A stretch of 15,788 bases of DNA from an uncultured bacterium (GTDB lineage: Bacteria > Bdellovibrionota_C > UBA2361 > SZUA-149 > CALKYB01), in assembly GCA_938022485.1 (NCBI GenBank), contig CALIEE010000033.1:1-15788 (forward strand), in the 5' to 3' direction. The translations under genes were made by a program, and so were the position numbers. The notes beneath the pieces were generated by a model that saw only the letters and a program-made list of their open reading frames with translations, did not search any database and was not told where the DNA came from. Positions 7,130 to 15,460 of this stretch are shown piece by piece; positions within the stretch are counted from its first letter, which is position 1, and every line of letters begins with the position of its first letter.

Positions 7130-8530
7130 GTGAACAGTATTTTTGAAAAATCATCAGAGTCAAAACAAAAAAATGCTGCCAGTAGCATAAGGCTTACTGA
7201 TGTTAGCAAGTCCTTTAAGCGGACAACCCAGGCTAGCAAAGGTTACTCTACTATCAAGTCTAGTTTGATTAATTCTTTGCTTAGAAAGTCCTCGGCCTTA
7301 GAAAATACCTTAGTGGCCCTAGATAAGGTTAATTTGAATGTTGAGCCAGGCGAGTCAGTTGGGGTTATTGGTAGGAATGGCTCTGGAAAGTCTACAATAT
7401 TAAAGCTTATTGCCGGGATTTATCAGCCTGACTCAGGCCTTGTTGAGGTCAATGGAAGGGTTTCTGCACTTATTGAACTTGGAGCAGGTTTTCACCCTGA
7501 CTTCAGTGGAAGAGAGAATTTGGTTCTCGGCGGGATAATGTATGGTTTATCTCGAAAAGAAATAGAAGAGCGTATTCCTGAAATTATTGATTATGCTGAG
7601 CTTAAAGATTTCATTGATGACCCTGTTAGAACTTACTCTTCAGGTATGTATATGAGGCTTGGCTTTAGCCTTGCTGTGCATACAGACCCTGATGTTTTGC
7701 TGGTGGATGAAGTTTTAGCGGTTGGTGATGCTGCTTTTACAAAGCGTTGTCAGAGCACAATCGGAGATTTGAAACGAAAAGGTACTACCATGCTGTTGGT
7801 TACTCACGACCTAGATTCGGTTGAGAGATGGTGTGACCGGGCGGTTTGGTTATACTCCGGAAAGGTTAAGAGTGAAGGTGCTCCTAGAAGAGTAATTGAC
7901 AGTTACTTGATGACCTTAGATGAACAACATCAAGAGCGACTGAAGAAAGAAAATGAGTCTAACTCTCTTGAAGATCAGGCGGAAGGAGAAGCCAGCTCAG
8001 TAGGAGAAGATGAAGGTCTTCAGCCAACTGATGGACCAGGGCGATGGGGTAATAAGTCAGTCGAGGTAACCGATGTTGTGCTGATAGGAGAAGATGGGTC
8101 TTCAACATGGGTCTTAAAGGATAGTCAGGAGCTGACAGTCGAAATCAGTTATCGGATAAATTCTGCAATTGACAGTTTAGTAATCGGAGTGGGCTTTCTT
8201 AAGCCAGATGGAACAGTCGTTCATGGAACTAACACCGATATAGAGGATATAAAGATTCCGATTGTGGCCGAGGAAGGGCCTTTTCCGGCCAAAGGTGTAC
8301 TTAGATATAAGTTGGAGAGAGTAGGCCTAACTGGCGGCGAGTATTTTTTAGATATTGCGGCTCATGCCAGAGATGGTTTGCCGTTTGATTATCATCACTT
8401 GCTACATAAGTTTTCGGTTTCCGGTGGGGAGAAGCTACACGGATTTTTGAGCCCGTCTAGATCCTGGGATGTTGAGGTTAGTTATCAGACCGAGCAAAGC
8501 TCATTGAAAAGTGCTGGAGGCGTTAGCTAG
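7130..8530 (+). CDS. wzt: Wzt-type ABC transporter ATPase for polysaccharide export, with C-terminal glycan-binding-type domain
   Basis: ATPase of an ABC transporter that moves undecaprenyl-linked O-antigen-type glycans across the inner membrane, working with the Wzm permease next to it. Numbering from GTG 7130 (466 aa): Walker A GRNGSGKS (81-88), signature SSGM from 170, Walker B ending in D193-E194, and the switch His226. The stretch ELGAGFHPDFSGREN between Walker A and the signature is typical of Wzt/TagH. A Glu-rich linker (about 265-303) leads to a beta-rich domain (about 305-455) matching the Wzt C-terminal domain, which in E. coli O8/O9a binds the modified chain end. The frame also opens at TTG 7031 just after a stop; GTG 7130 is preferred because it gives a normal N terminus. 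Neither start has a clear Shine-Dalgarno sequence. It overlaps wzm by one base. The order wzt then wzm is the reverse of the usual. Confidence 0.92.
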   Translation: MNSIFEKSSESKQKNAASSIRLTDVSKSFKRTTQASKGYSTIKSSLINSLLRKSSALENTLVALDKVNLNVEPGESVGVIGRNGSGKSTILKLIAGIYQPDSGLVEVNGRVSALIELGAGFHPDFSGRENLVLGGIMYGLSRKEIEERIPEIIDYAELKDFIDDPVRTYSSGMYMRLGFSLAVHTDPDVLLVDEVLAVGDAAFTKRCQSTIGDLKRKGTTMLLVTHDLDSVERWCDRAVWLYSGKVKSEGAPRRVIDSYLMTLDEQHQERLKKENESNSLEDQAEGEASSVGEDEGLQPTDGPGRWGNKSVEVTDVVLIGEDGSSTWVLKDSQELTVEISYRINSAIDSLVIGVGFLKPDGTVVHGTNTDIEDIKIPIVAEEGPFPAKGVLRYKLERVGLTGGEYFLDIAAHARDGLPFDYHHLLHKFSVSGGEKLHGFLSPSRSWDVEVSYQTEQSSLKSAGGVS

Positions 8531-9309
8531 TGCTTAGAAATATCAAAGAAATGTGGAAGTATCGTAGTCTGATACAAGCGTTGGTGGGTAGGCATTTGAG
8601 GGCCAGGTACCGAGGATCTTTTCTCGGCTTTGTTTGGTCTTTTTTAAACCCGCTTTGCTTGCTCGCTGTCTATTCATTAGTTTTTGTATATTATATTCGG
8701 TTCGACAGTATCGAGAACTATTCCGTTTTTCTTTTTACTGGGCTTCTCCCTTGGCTTTGGTTCTCCGGAGGTTTAATGGATGCAGTCTCTTCTATTAGTG
8801 GAGGAGGTAGTTTAATAACTAAGTCCCTCTTTCCCCCTCATATACTTCCTGTTGTTTCTGTCTTGACGAACCTGGCACATTTTCTGCTGGCAATTCCAGT
8901 TCTGATTATTTTTATGCTCTTCTCCGGTATTAGCTTAGAGATATCTCTGATTTGGTTTCCACTAATTGTGCTGGTGCAGTTAGTTTTTTTGACCGGTCTT
9001 TCTTTGCTTTTTTCTGCTTTGAATGTCCATTTTCGAGATATCCAGCATATTTTAAACAACTTTCTAACCCTTTGGTTTTTTCTTTGTCCCATTCTTTATT
9101 CAGTGGCTACGATTCCCGAGGGCTTTAAGCCCACCATTTATTTTAATCCGGTGGCTCTTTTCACCCTTATGTACCACTCAGTGTTTTTAGAGGGTCAGGC
9201 GCCTTCTATGCTGGGACTTGGAATCACTGCAGTTTGTGCGCTTGTTTCATTTGCGATTGGAAACTTTGTTTTTAATCGTTTCAGGGAGGGTTTTGCTGAA
9301 CTTGTATAG
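8530..9309 (+). CDS. wzm: Wzm-type ABC-2 permease for polysaccharide export
   Basis: Inner-membrane permease that forms the glycan channel with Wzt. The 259-residue product starts with a short amphipathic segment, then LRARYRGSFLGFVWSFLNP (about 23-41), the classic entry motif of O-antigen and teichoic acid exporters (Wzm, TagG). About six membrane segments follow. The loop with FRDIQHI and the stretch FFLCPILYSVATIPEG are also typical of ABC-2 polysaccharide permeases. Length is normal. The start is GTG at 8530, sharing its first base with the last base of the wzt stop codon; GGAGG at 8516-8520 gives a good ribosome binding site 9 bases ahead. The overlap indicates translational coupling, as expected for two subunits of one transporter. 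Confidence 0.93.
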   Translation: MLRNIKEMWKYRSLIQALVGRHLRARYRGSFLGFVWSFLNPLCLLAVYSLVFVYYIRFDSIENYSVFLFTGLLPWLWFSGGLMDAVSSISGGGSLITKSLFPPHILPVVSVLTNLAHFLLAIPVLIIFMLFSGISLEISLIWFPLIVLVQLVFLTGLSLLFSALNVHFRDIQHILNNFLTLWFFLCPILYSVATIPEGFKPTIYFNPVALFTLMYHSVFLEGQAPSMLGLGITAVCALVSFAIGNFVFNRFREGFAELV

Positions 9310-9311
9310 AG

Positions 9312-10430
9312 ATGGTTTCTGAACATAGGAAAATTTTTAATCAGCTTGTTCATACCCTTAGTTACGGGGATGCCATATCCTCTGAGGCGATAACCATAAA
9401 AAACCTGCTGCGTGAGCAGGGCTGGCAATCTGAAATATACTGTCTACATGTGCACCCTAAGCTAGAGAATGATTGTCAGTTAATTGAAAAGTTTAATAGT
9501 AGCGATAAAGGTGATTTACTTTTGCACTATTCTCTTGGTTCTCCCCTGAACAAAATGTTTAAGGATTACCGTCAGGGTAGCAAGTATTTAATGTATCATA
9601 ACCTGACTCCTCCCAAGTGGTTTGAGGGCTATAATCGTCGAGTTTATGATGATTTGATCGATGGGGCTGAAGAGTTGCCTCGAGTTGGTGCTGCTGCTGA
9701 CTGTCTAATAGGGGTTTCTGACTACAATTGCGAAGATCTTAAGGGACGTGGTTTGCCTGGAGCCAAGAAACTTTCTATTCCTTTTGATGATAACAAATGG
9801 AGCCTCGAGGCCAATGCCGGCATCAAAGCGGCTTTGAGGGGTCATGGCGGCGAAAATTTTCTACATGTTGGTCGAATAGCCCCAAACAAGTGTATTCACG
9901 ATATTTTAAAAACCTTCTATTTTTATCATCACAAAATTTCAGAAAAGAGCAGGCTTTGGATAGTTGGTAACGATTCGGATTGTGAGCTTTATTCTCTTGA
10001 GCTTCGGCGAATGGTATCTGAGTTTAATCTCAAAGGAGCTGTTGAGTTCGTAGGTTCGGTAAGCGATTGCGAATTGAAGGCCTTTTACCAGAACTCTGAC
10101 GCTTACATTTGTATGAGCGAACATGAAGGTTTCTGTGTGCCTTTGATTGAAGCAATGTATTTTAAGTTACCAGTTATTGCCTTCAATAGCTCTGCTATTG
10201 CAGAGACCTTAGGTTCTGCCGGGATACTTCTGGAAGAGAAAGCTCCTGAGTTAGTAGCTGAGCTTTTGGCCGCTGTATCTTCTGACCAGACTTTTAGAGA
10301 TAGGATAATTTCGTCTGGTCTGGATCAGTTGGAGAGGTTTTCTCTTGATAATTTTCGAAATTCTCTTTTTGCGATTCTTGAAAGCCATTCTGGAAGTCTG
10401 CCTGCGGAAGGAAGTCGAGCGGTTGTATGA
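9312..10430 (+). CDS. Family 4 glycosyltransferase (GT-B fold), first of two
   Basis: Predicted cytoplasmic retaining glycosyltransferase acting on the glycan exported by the adjacent Wzt/Wzm. The N terminus contains HTLSYGDAIS (14-23), common in GT4 enzymes of polysaccharide clusters. The C-terminal Rossmann half has LHVGRIAPNK (about 178-187) with the donor-phosphate Arg and Lys, and the E-x7-E motif EGFCVPLIE at E272 and E280, followed by AMYFKLPVIAF. Length (372) is normal. The start is ATG at 9312, two bases after the wzm stop codon; a GA-rich stretch (GGGAGGG near 9284) is too far upstream to be a standard ribosome binding site, so translation is probably coupled. Its stop overlaps the next start (ATGA at 10427-10430). 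The sugar specificity cannot be read. Confidence 0.9.
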   Translation: MVSEHRKIFNQLVHTLSYGDAISSEAITIKNLLREQGWQSEIYCLHVHPKLENDCQLIEKFNSSDKGDLLLHYSLGSPLNKMFKDYRQGSKYLMYHNLTPPKWFEGYNRRVYDDLIDGAEELPRVGAAADCLIGVSDYNCEDLKGRGLPGAKKLSIPFDDNKWSLEANAGIKAALRGHGGENFLHVGRIAPNKCIHDILKTFYFYHHKISEKSRLWIVGNDSDCELYSLELRRMVSEFNLKGAVEFVGSVSDCELKAFYQNSDAYICMSEHEGFCVPLIEAMYFKLPVIAFNSSAIAETLGSAGILLEEKAPELVAELLAAVSSDQTFRDRIISSGLDQLERFSLDNFRNSLFAILESHSGSLPAEGSRAVV

Positions 10431-11626
10431 ACACAATCGGCTTAGATATTAGAGGAACCGAGAAGGGTTTCAAGTCACACTTTGGTCGCGGAACGGGTCG
10501 ATATATTACTGAATTGGTTTCAGCGCTGGACGAAGTATCTGATTCTACCGACTTAGAGTTGGTGAAGTTAGGAACCGCGGATTTTGTATCTGATAAGATA
10601 CCACTCTCCCTATTAAATTCTGTGCCGCTCGGTAAGGTCACACTGGAAACGCAAGTTTTTATTCCGGCAAGTCTTAGTTTTAGAGACTATAATTTTGTCC
10701 ATTACTTTGCTCACTGTGATGCTCCCGCGTTTGGCTATCCAGGTAAGACGATCACGGTTCTCGACCTAATCCCCCTTAAATTTCCTGAGCTTTACTCTAG
10801 GGGGAAAAGTTCTTTTAGATTTAAATTCGCAAGATGGTTGGAAAATACCTCGGTGAAAACAGCAAAAGGAATAATAGCGATTTCTGAAGCTACTAAACGA
10901 GACCTGATTGAAATACTGAAAGTTCCGGCTGAAAAAATAATCGTTACTCCTTTGGCAGTTAGCGACTTTTTGCTTAGCTTTGATAATCGTAGTTTGGATC
11001 GCTTAGAGGCCAGGAGAAGGCTTGGTCTCAAGGAAGATAGTTTCGTTCTTTCCTATTTAGGGGGTATTGATCCTCGAAAGAATGTAAGTTTTTTGCTCGA
11101 CTTGCTGCAGAGTTTATCTGGTAGTAAAAATGCTTCAAAGGTATGCTTGCTGCTGGGTGGATCTCATAAGAAAGATGATCAGTATCCGGTTTTAAAGGAG
11201 CGAATAAGAGAGTTAGGTATAGAGGAGTTAGTGCTTGAATCTGGTTTTGTTGCCGATGAGGAACTACCCGATTTCTATCATGCCTCTGATCTATTTCTCT
11301 TTCCTAGCCTCTATGAGGGTTTTGGATTACCAGTGCTTGAGGCAATGGCCCTAGGTGTGCCAGTAATTGCTGGGGATAATTCCTCAATGCCCGAGCTCAG
11401 TAATGGCTTAAAGGATGGTGAGAATGGGATGATTCTCCTTCCTGATAATAACCTTGAATCTTGGAATAGGATTATTCAACAACTTGCGAATGATCCGGGG
11501 AGTTTAAAAGAAATTGGTGCAGCGGCAAAAAAAAGAGCTAAGGAATTCTCATGGAGAAGAACCGCAGAGCTCACCATTGATGCCTGGAAAAGCTTCGAGA
11601 ATTGTGAGCGAACAGCCAAGCGATAG
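10427..11626 (+). CDS. Family 4 glycosyltransferase (GT-B fold), second of two
   Basis: A 399-residue GT4 enzyme, probably retaining and cytoplasmic, related to mannosyl- or rhamnosyltransferases of O-antigen clusters. The N terminus has GLDIRGTEKG (5-14) and GRGTGRYITEL (21-31), the glycine-rich acceptor loop seen in WbaZ/MtfB-like enzymes. The C-terminal half has LGGIDPRKN (about 211-219), with the Arg and Lys that hold the donor phosphate, and YEGFGLPVLEAMALGVPVIA, with the E-x7-E pair at E297 and E305. The start is ATG at 10427, overlapping the previous stop by four bases, with AAGGAAG at 10408-10414 upstream. It differs clearly from the preceding GT4 at the N terminus, so the two are not a recent duplication. 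Mannose is a reasonable guess for the sugar, not a finding. Confidence 0.9.
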   Translation: MNTIGLDIRGTEKGFKSHFGRGTGRYITELVSALDEVSDSTDLELVKLGTADFVSDKIPLSLLNSVPLGKVTLETQVFIPASLSFRDYNFVHYFAHCDAPAFGYPGKTITVLDLIPLKFPELYSRGKSSFRFKFARWLENTSVKTAKGIIAISEATKRDLIEILKVPAEKIIVTPLAVSDFLLSFDNRSLDRLEARRRLGLKEDSFVLSYLGGIDPRKNVSFLLDLLQSLSGSKNASKVCLLLGGSHKKDDQYPVLKERIRELGIEELVLESGFVADEELPDFYHASDLFLFPSLYEGFGLPVLEAMALGVPVIAGDNSSMPELSNGLKDGENGMILLPDNNLESWNRIIQQLANDPGSLKEIGAAAKKRAKEFSWRRTAELTIDAWKSFENCERTAKR

Positions 11627-13814
11627 TTTAACCACCTCTAGAAAAAGCTTTTGGGGGCAGTTTAAGTGGATTTTTGCAATGGTGCTACTGGGTGCCATTC
11701 CTCGACTGAACTTTTTAATTAAGACTGATTTCGGCATAGAGTCTGATGAGGCTATTGTCGGTCTGATGGCTCGCCACATACTAGAAGGTGAGGGGGTTCC
11801 TGTTTTTTATTATGGGCAGAACTATCTGGGTAGCCTCGAGGCTTTGCTTGTTTCTGCTTCTTTCGCCTTATTTGGAGAGTCTAACGCTAGCTTAAAACTA
11901 GTTCCTTTTCTCTGCTCTCTAGTTTTCATAGTGGTCTCCTATTTTCTGACCAAGCAATACGGAGGAGAGAGAGCTGCTAGGCTAAGTTCTTTGTTGGTGG
12001 CAGTTCCGCCACAAGCGTTGATGATTTGGAGCCTGAAGGCTAGGGGTGGATTTATTGAGCTTCTTATTATCGGTAGCATTTCTTTGTTACTTACCACATG
12101 GGCAGTAAAAAATACCTCGACATTTAAATTGGCTGCTATCGGTCTAGTCTTAGGACTGGGTTGGTGGGTTAATAATCAAATAGTTTTTTACATGGCTGCT
12201 GTTGCTTTAGTGCTTGGAGCTCTGTTGCTCTGTCGCGAAGGGATTTGGTCTCTTCTAGGTGGTGGAGCAACTATTTTGTTTTTTTTCCTGCTAGGCGGGT
12301 ATCCTTTTTGGTATGCGAATATAGTTGAACAACCCCGGTTTTCTTCTTTTCAAACTTTATTCGGTGGAAGCAAGGAAAGTTTGATGACTAATGGGGGAAC
12401 CAGTCTTTTGAATGCGTTCTCCAGGTTTAATCGAGAGGTATTTACCCCACAGCTTCAAGGGTTCTGGGAAGAGTCCTTGCCCATTTTGTTGGGATCACGC
12501 CGTTTTTGGTCCGTGGAAGATAACTTTCCAGGAGCAACAACCCTGGCCTTGGTTACTTACGGAGCTGCACTTGCTCTATACCTCCTTTTTTGGGTGATGA
12601 GCCTGATGAGAAGAGATCGCAGTCGAGTACAGAAGGTTAAGCCTGCTCCTTTTAGTTTGCCGCTAGTTTTCTTGATTTGTACGGTTTCTATTTTTGCCCT
12701 GAGCAGTTTCGGATGGCTCTCACAAGCTCCGAGATACCTACTACCTGTTTATTCGGTTCTGTTTTTGGTTGTTGGAGTTGGGTGCTGTGGTTTTGTGACT
12801 GGTTTGGGTAATTTTTTGGGTGGTTTGGTAGCCTTTAGCGCTCTGTTTATCAATTTAAGCTCTAATTTTTTCGAAATTTCCTCTAAGGACTGGTCGATTG
12901 GACTAGTTACGCCTGGAGAGCCCTTTGTCTATCAAGGTGAAAGGGTGCAAAGGGATCATACTGAACTATATAGCTGGCTGAATAAACAGGGTTACGGGCA
13001 CGTGATTACAGATTATTGGATCGGCTATAGAATGGCATTTGAGACAGGGGAGGCAGTTACCTTTAGTCGTTTTAGCCGGGAGGGACCAATTCGTATACCG
13101 CAGTATGAATCTGACAGAGGAGAATACGAAGAGGACGTCTATTTATTGGTTAATGCCCAGGCTGAAACTGTGAAAAGAGAGCTTTCGGCACGAGGTTTTA
13201 GTTTCCGAGAAAACCTTGTTGGCGGCTACACAATTCTAGACTGGATCGTGCCAGTAAGTTGGAGAGGAGAGCCCATAAGCCTAGATGAGTCCTATCTTTC
13301 AACTGAGTTTAATTCTGATGGTATAAACCAGCTTGTGGATGGGGACCCAGGAACTCGTTGGTCTAGTAAGGCCTCTCAGGCTCCCGAAATGGAGGTCGTG
13401 CTTAATTTTGAAGAGCCTATTGATATTTCTGGACTGGATATAGACATGGGCTTTTGGCCGCATGATTTTCCCGTAAGGCTTGCAATTGACTTGATGGATG
13501 AGGAAGGTCAGTGGTGCAATAATTTCGATAGTAAGGGTATGGATGTATTTTCTGAGTGGCGTAGATTGTGGCAGTTCTATTTTAGGCCTCAAAGAGTTCG
13601 TGCTGTAAGATTGAGACAGCTTGGAAAACATAACGTTTTTGACTGGTCTGTGGCTGAGCTAGTTGTTTACGGGACGGAGGAGGGAAATTCCGAAGGTTCA
13701 GTTGAGTACAGTTCATTGGATTTCAAGGAGCAGTTAGAGGAGCAGATTCTTAAACTGCAACAGGAGCAGGGTCAGGACTCAACTGGCGGGCTTATTCTAG
13801 AGGAGCAAAGATAA
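11604..13814 (+). CDS. GT-C membrane glycosyltransferase (GT39/PMT_2-like) with C-terminal discoidin-like domain
   Basis: Predicted inner-membrane transferase that takes sugar from a lipid carrier on the periplasmic side. Numbering from GTG 11604 (736 aa): a membrane segment at about 17-34, then GIESDEA (44-50), the acidic first-loop motif of GT-C enzymes (E46, D48, E49), then GQNYLGSLEALL. About ten hydrophobic segments follow up to about 430. The rest is soluble and should be periplasmic. From about 556 it resembles an F5/8 type C (discoidin, CBM32-like) fold: LVDGDPGTRWSS (577-588), a beta-rich middle, and VRLRQLG to VVYG near 683. A charged Gln/Glu tail ends the protein. The frame opens at TTG 11514, but that would overlap the previous gene by 113 bases. 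GTG 11604 overlaps by 23 and keeps the first membrane segment. The glycosyltransferase part is secure; the discoidin call is good but by eye. Confidence 0.85.
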   Translation: MSEQPSDSLTTSRKSFWGQFKWIFAMVLLGAIPRLNFLIKTDFGIESDEAIVGLMARHILEGEGVPVFYYGQNYLGSLEALLVSASFALFGESNASLKLVPFLCSLVFIVVSYFLTKQYGGERAARLSSLLVAVPPQALMIWSLKARGGFIELLIIGSISLLLTTWAVKNTSTFKLAAIGLVLGLGWWVNNQIVFYMAAVALVLGALLLCREGIWSLLGGGATILFFFLLGGYPFWYANIVEQPRFSSFQTLFGGSKESLMTNGGTSLLNAFSRFNREVFTPQLQGFWEESLPILLGSRRFWSVEDNFPGATTLALVTYGAALALYLLFWVMSLMRRDRSRVQKVKPAPFSLPLVFLICTVSIFALSSFGWLSQAPRYLLPVYSVLFLVVGVGCCGFVTGLGNFLGGLVAFSALFINLSSNFFEISSKDWSIGLVTPGEPFVYQGERVQRDHTELYSWLNKQGYGHVITDYWIGYRMAFETGEAVTFSRFSREGPIRIPQYESDRGEYEEDVYLLVNAQAETVKRELSARGFSFRENLVGGYTILDWIVPVSWRGEPISLDESYLSTEFNSDGINQLVDGDPGTRWSSKASQAPEMEVVLNFEEPIDISGLDIDMGFWPHDFPVRLAIDLMDEEGQWCNNFDSKGMDVFSEWRRLWQFYFRPQRVRAVRLRQLGKHNVFDWSVAELVVYGTEEGNSEGSVEYSSLDFKEQLEEQILKLQQEQGQDSTGGLILEEQR

Positions 13815-13815
13815 A

Positions 13816-14922
13816 GTGGGATTTACATGTGGAATAGTGGGACTGCCCAATATAGGAAAGTCTACGATTTTTAATGCTTTGACTGATGCAGCCGCTGAGG
13901 CAGCTAACTATCCATTTTGCACAATAGAACCTAATGTCGGTCGAGTTCCTGTTCCTGATTCTCGACTAGATAAGCTGGCGTCTATCGCCTCTAGTAAGGA
14001 AATTATTCCTGCGAGTATGGAGTTTGTTGATATCGCCGGACTTGTGGAAGGGGCTTCAAAAGGTGAGGGGCTTGGAAATCAGTTCTTAGGGCATATCAGA
14101 TCTGTAGAAGCCATCGCTCACGTTGTGAGGTGTTTTGATGATTCTAATGTCACCCATGTTGAAGGTTCAGTGTCTCCTGTTCGAGACATAGAGGTAATAG
14201 AGACTGAACTTATGCTTGCGGATCTAGGATCTGTGGAAAAACAGCTGGAGAGAGTTCGAAAAACAGCAAAAGGAGGCGACAAGGAGTCGATTGCTCTTCA
14301 GGAAAGACTTGAGAGAGCACATCAGATTCTTTCTGAGGGCGAACTTTTGCTATTGCACGACAACGAGGAGCTAAATTTTAGAGATTTAGGTTTTATCACT
14401 GCCAAACCGCTGTTCTTTGTCGCCAACGTTAGTGAGGAGCATGCATCAATTTCAGGTAATGAAATAGATAAGGCGGAGGGCTCATTGAAGGAATTAATGG
14501 AACTCGCTTCAAAAAGAGGTTTGGACCTCGTAGTTATCTCTGGAAAGGTTGAAGAAGAGATACGCCAGCTACCAATTGAAGAGCGTGGGGAGTTCCTAGG
14601 GGAGCTTGGATTGACTGAATCAGGCTTAGATCGCCTTTCTAGGTGTGGATATAAGACATTGAACTTAATAACTTTTTTTACTGTGGGGCCGAAAGAAGCG
14701 CATGCTTGGACTTGTCGTAGTGGAAGTTTTGCCCCCCAGGCTGCAGGTAAGATTCACACTGATTTTGAAACGGGTTTTATAAGAGCAGAGGTGATCTCCT
14801 ACGATGATTATATCAACTCAAAGGGAGAACAGGGTGCCAAAGAGTCGGGTTGCCTTCGAGTTGAAGGAAAAGATTATAAAGTTGTCGATGGAGACGTTGT
14901 TCACTTCAGATTTAACGTTTAA
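13816..14922 (+). CDS. ychF: YchF/Ola1 family P-loop ATPase/GTPase
   Basis: Universally conserved Obg-related nucleotide hydrolase that binds ribosomes and affects translation and stress responses. Seen in 368 residues: the P-loop GLPNIGKST (9-17), switch II DIAGLVEGASKGEGLG (72-87), the altered G4 motif NVSE (204-207), which in YchF replaces NKxD and favours ATP over GTP, a helical region (about 125-180), and a C-terminal TGS domain (about 284-366). Length is the usual one. The start is GTG at 13816 with AGGAG (13801-13805) 10 bases ahead, which lies inside the end of the GT-C gene. Only one base separates the two genes, so this housekeeping gene seems to be read with the polysaccharide operon. 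No clear terminator follows. Confidence 0.97.
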   Translation: MGFTCGIVGLPNIGKSTIFNALTDAAAEAANYPFCTIEPNVGRVPVPDSRLDKLASIASSKEIIPASMEFVDIAGLVEGASKGEGLGNQFLGHIRSVEAIAHVVRCFDDSNVTHVEGSVSPVRDIEVIETELMLADLGSVEKQLERVRKTAKGGDKESIALQERLERAHQILSEGELLLLHDNEELNFRDLGFITAKPLFFVANVSEEHASISGNEIDKAEGSLKELMELASKRGLDLVVISGKVEEEIRQLPIEERGEFLGELGLTESGLDRLSRCGYKTLNLITFFTVGPKEAHAWTCRSGSFAPQAAGKIHTDFETGFIRAEVISYDDYINSKGEQGAKESGCLRVEGKDYKVVDGDVVHFRFNV

Positions 14923-15131
14923 AACGTAAATTGAGTCGTTACCTGATTGTTTTTTAGAGTTTCGCGCCCCAACAAACTCAATTGAATAAAACACCCAAGT
15001 GCCTAAATATCTTCTAGATTTAGAGAGATTGGAGGGTGTTGGCAGCTTTGCTTCCTTGCGGGTTGGATGATTTCAAACTTTTGTTTCCAATTCTCGTTAC
15101 TAACTTCCTAAATATAGATTTTCGTCGCTGA

Positions 15132-15156
15132 TCAAAAATTTTTGCGCGATTTTTGA
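15132..15156. repeat. Hairpin in the spacer before the H1-like gene
   Basis: TCAAAAAT (15132-15139) and ATTTTTGA (15149-15156) are perfect 8-bp arms around TTTTGCGCG. The arms are AT-rich and no T tract follows, so termination is uncertain; a protein-binding site is possible. Confidence 0.35.
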
Positions 15157-15264
15157 AATAGCAAAGCTGAAAACACAACTTTAGAATACGATTTGTTTAT
15201 TTTGCATCCAAAGAATTCAACGGATCGATCTTCAAAATTCAGATAGTTCCAGATAAAAAAAATA

Positions 15265-15294
15265 TTGTTATTACTAAAACAATAGTTTTATTAT
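15265..15294 (+). promoter_or_regulatory. Possible sigma70-type promoter for the H1-like gene
   Basis: TTGTTA (15265-15270) and TATTAT (15289-15294) are 18 bases apart and match the -35 and -10 consensus at 4 and 5 of 6 positions. Transcription would start near 15301 and give a leader of about 168 bases. The region is very AT-rich, so chance matches are likely. TAAAAT at 15361-15366 is an alternative -10 without a good -35. Confidence 0.35.
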
Positions 15295-15366
15295 AGGGTT
15301 CATGTTGATGAGGTGGTAGAAGATTTTTTTGGTGTGACCAATGCGATCAACTGTTTGCAGTAAAAT

Positions 15367-15390
15367 GGACTTTTAGATTTTTTAAAGTCC
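15367..15390 (+). promoter_or_regulatory. Hairpin in the predicted leader of the H1-like gene
   Basis: GGACTTT (15367-15373) pairs with AAAGTCC (15384-15390) around a T-rich 10-base loop, 78 bases before the start codon. It could be an RNA hairpin or an operator. No known element was recognised. Confidence 0.3.
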
Positions 15391-15454
15391 GACTCGTCGA
15401 AGAAGTTTTGGGACGTGGTAGTAGAAAGGGGAAGTTGATTGCTTAATTCTAGCT

Positions 15455-15460
15455 AGAGGA
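15455..15460 (+). promoter_or_regulatory. Ribosome binding site of the H1-like gene
   Basis: AGAGGA at 15455-15460 lies 8 bases before ATG 15469, one of the best ribosome binding sites in the window and consistent with an abundant protein. Confidence 0.6.

Noticed and set aside
10294..10641. 115-codon open frame on the minus strand across the GT4/GT4 junction
   Set aside because: It is antisense to two well-supported glycosyltransferase genes and encodes a low-quality, Ser/Pro-rich product.
11514..11603. Possible 30-residue extension of the GT-C protein from TTG 11514
   Set aside because: It would overlap the upstream GT4 gene by 113 bases and adds only a polar stretch before the membrane segment.
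15286..15363. Short open frame reading FYYRVHVDEVVEDFF... before the H1-like gene
   Set aside because: Too short, has only an internal GTG as start, no ribosome binding site, and overlaps the candidate promoter.
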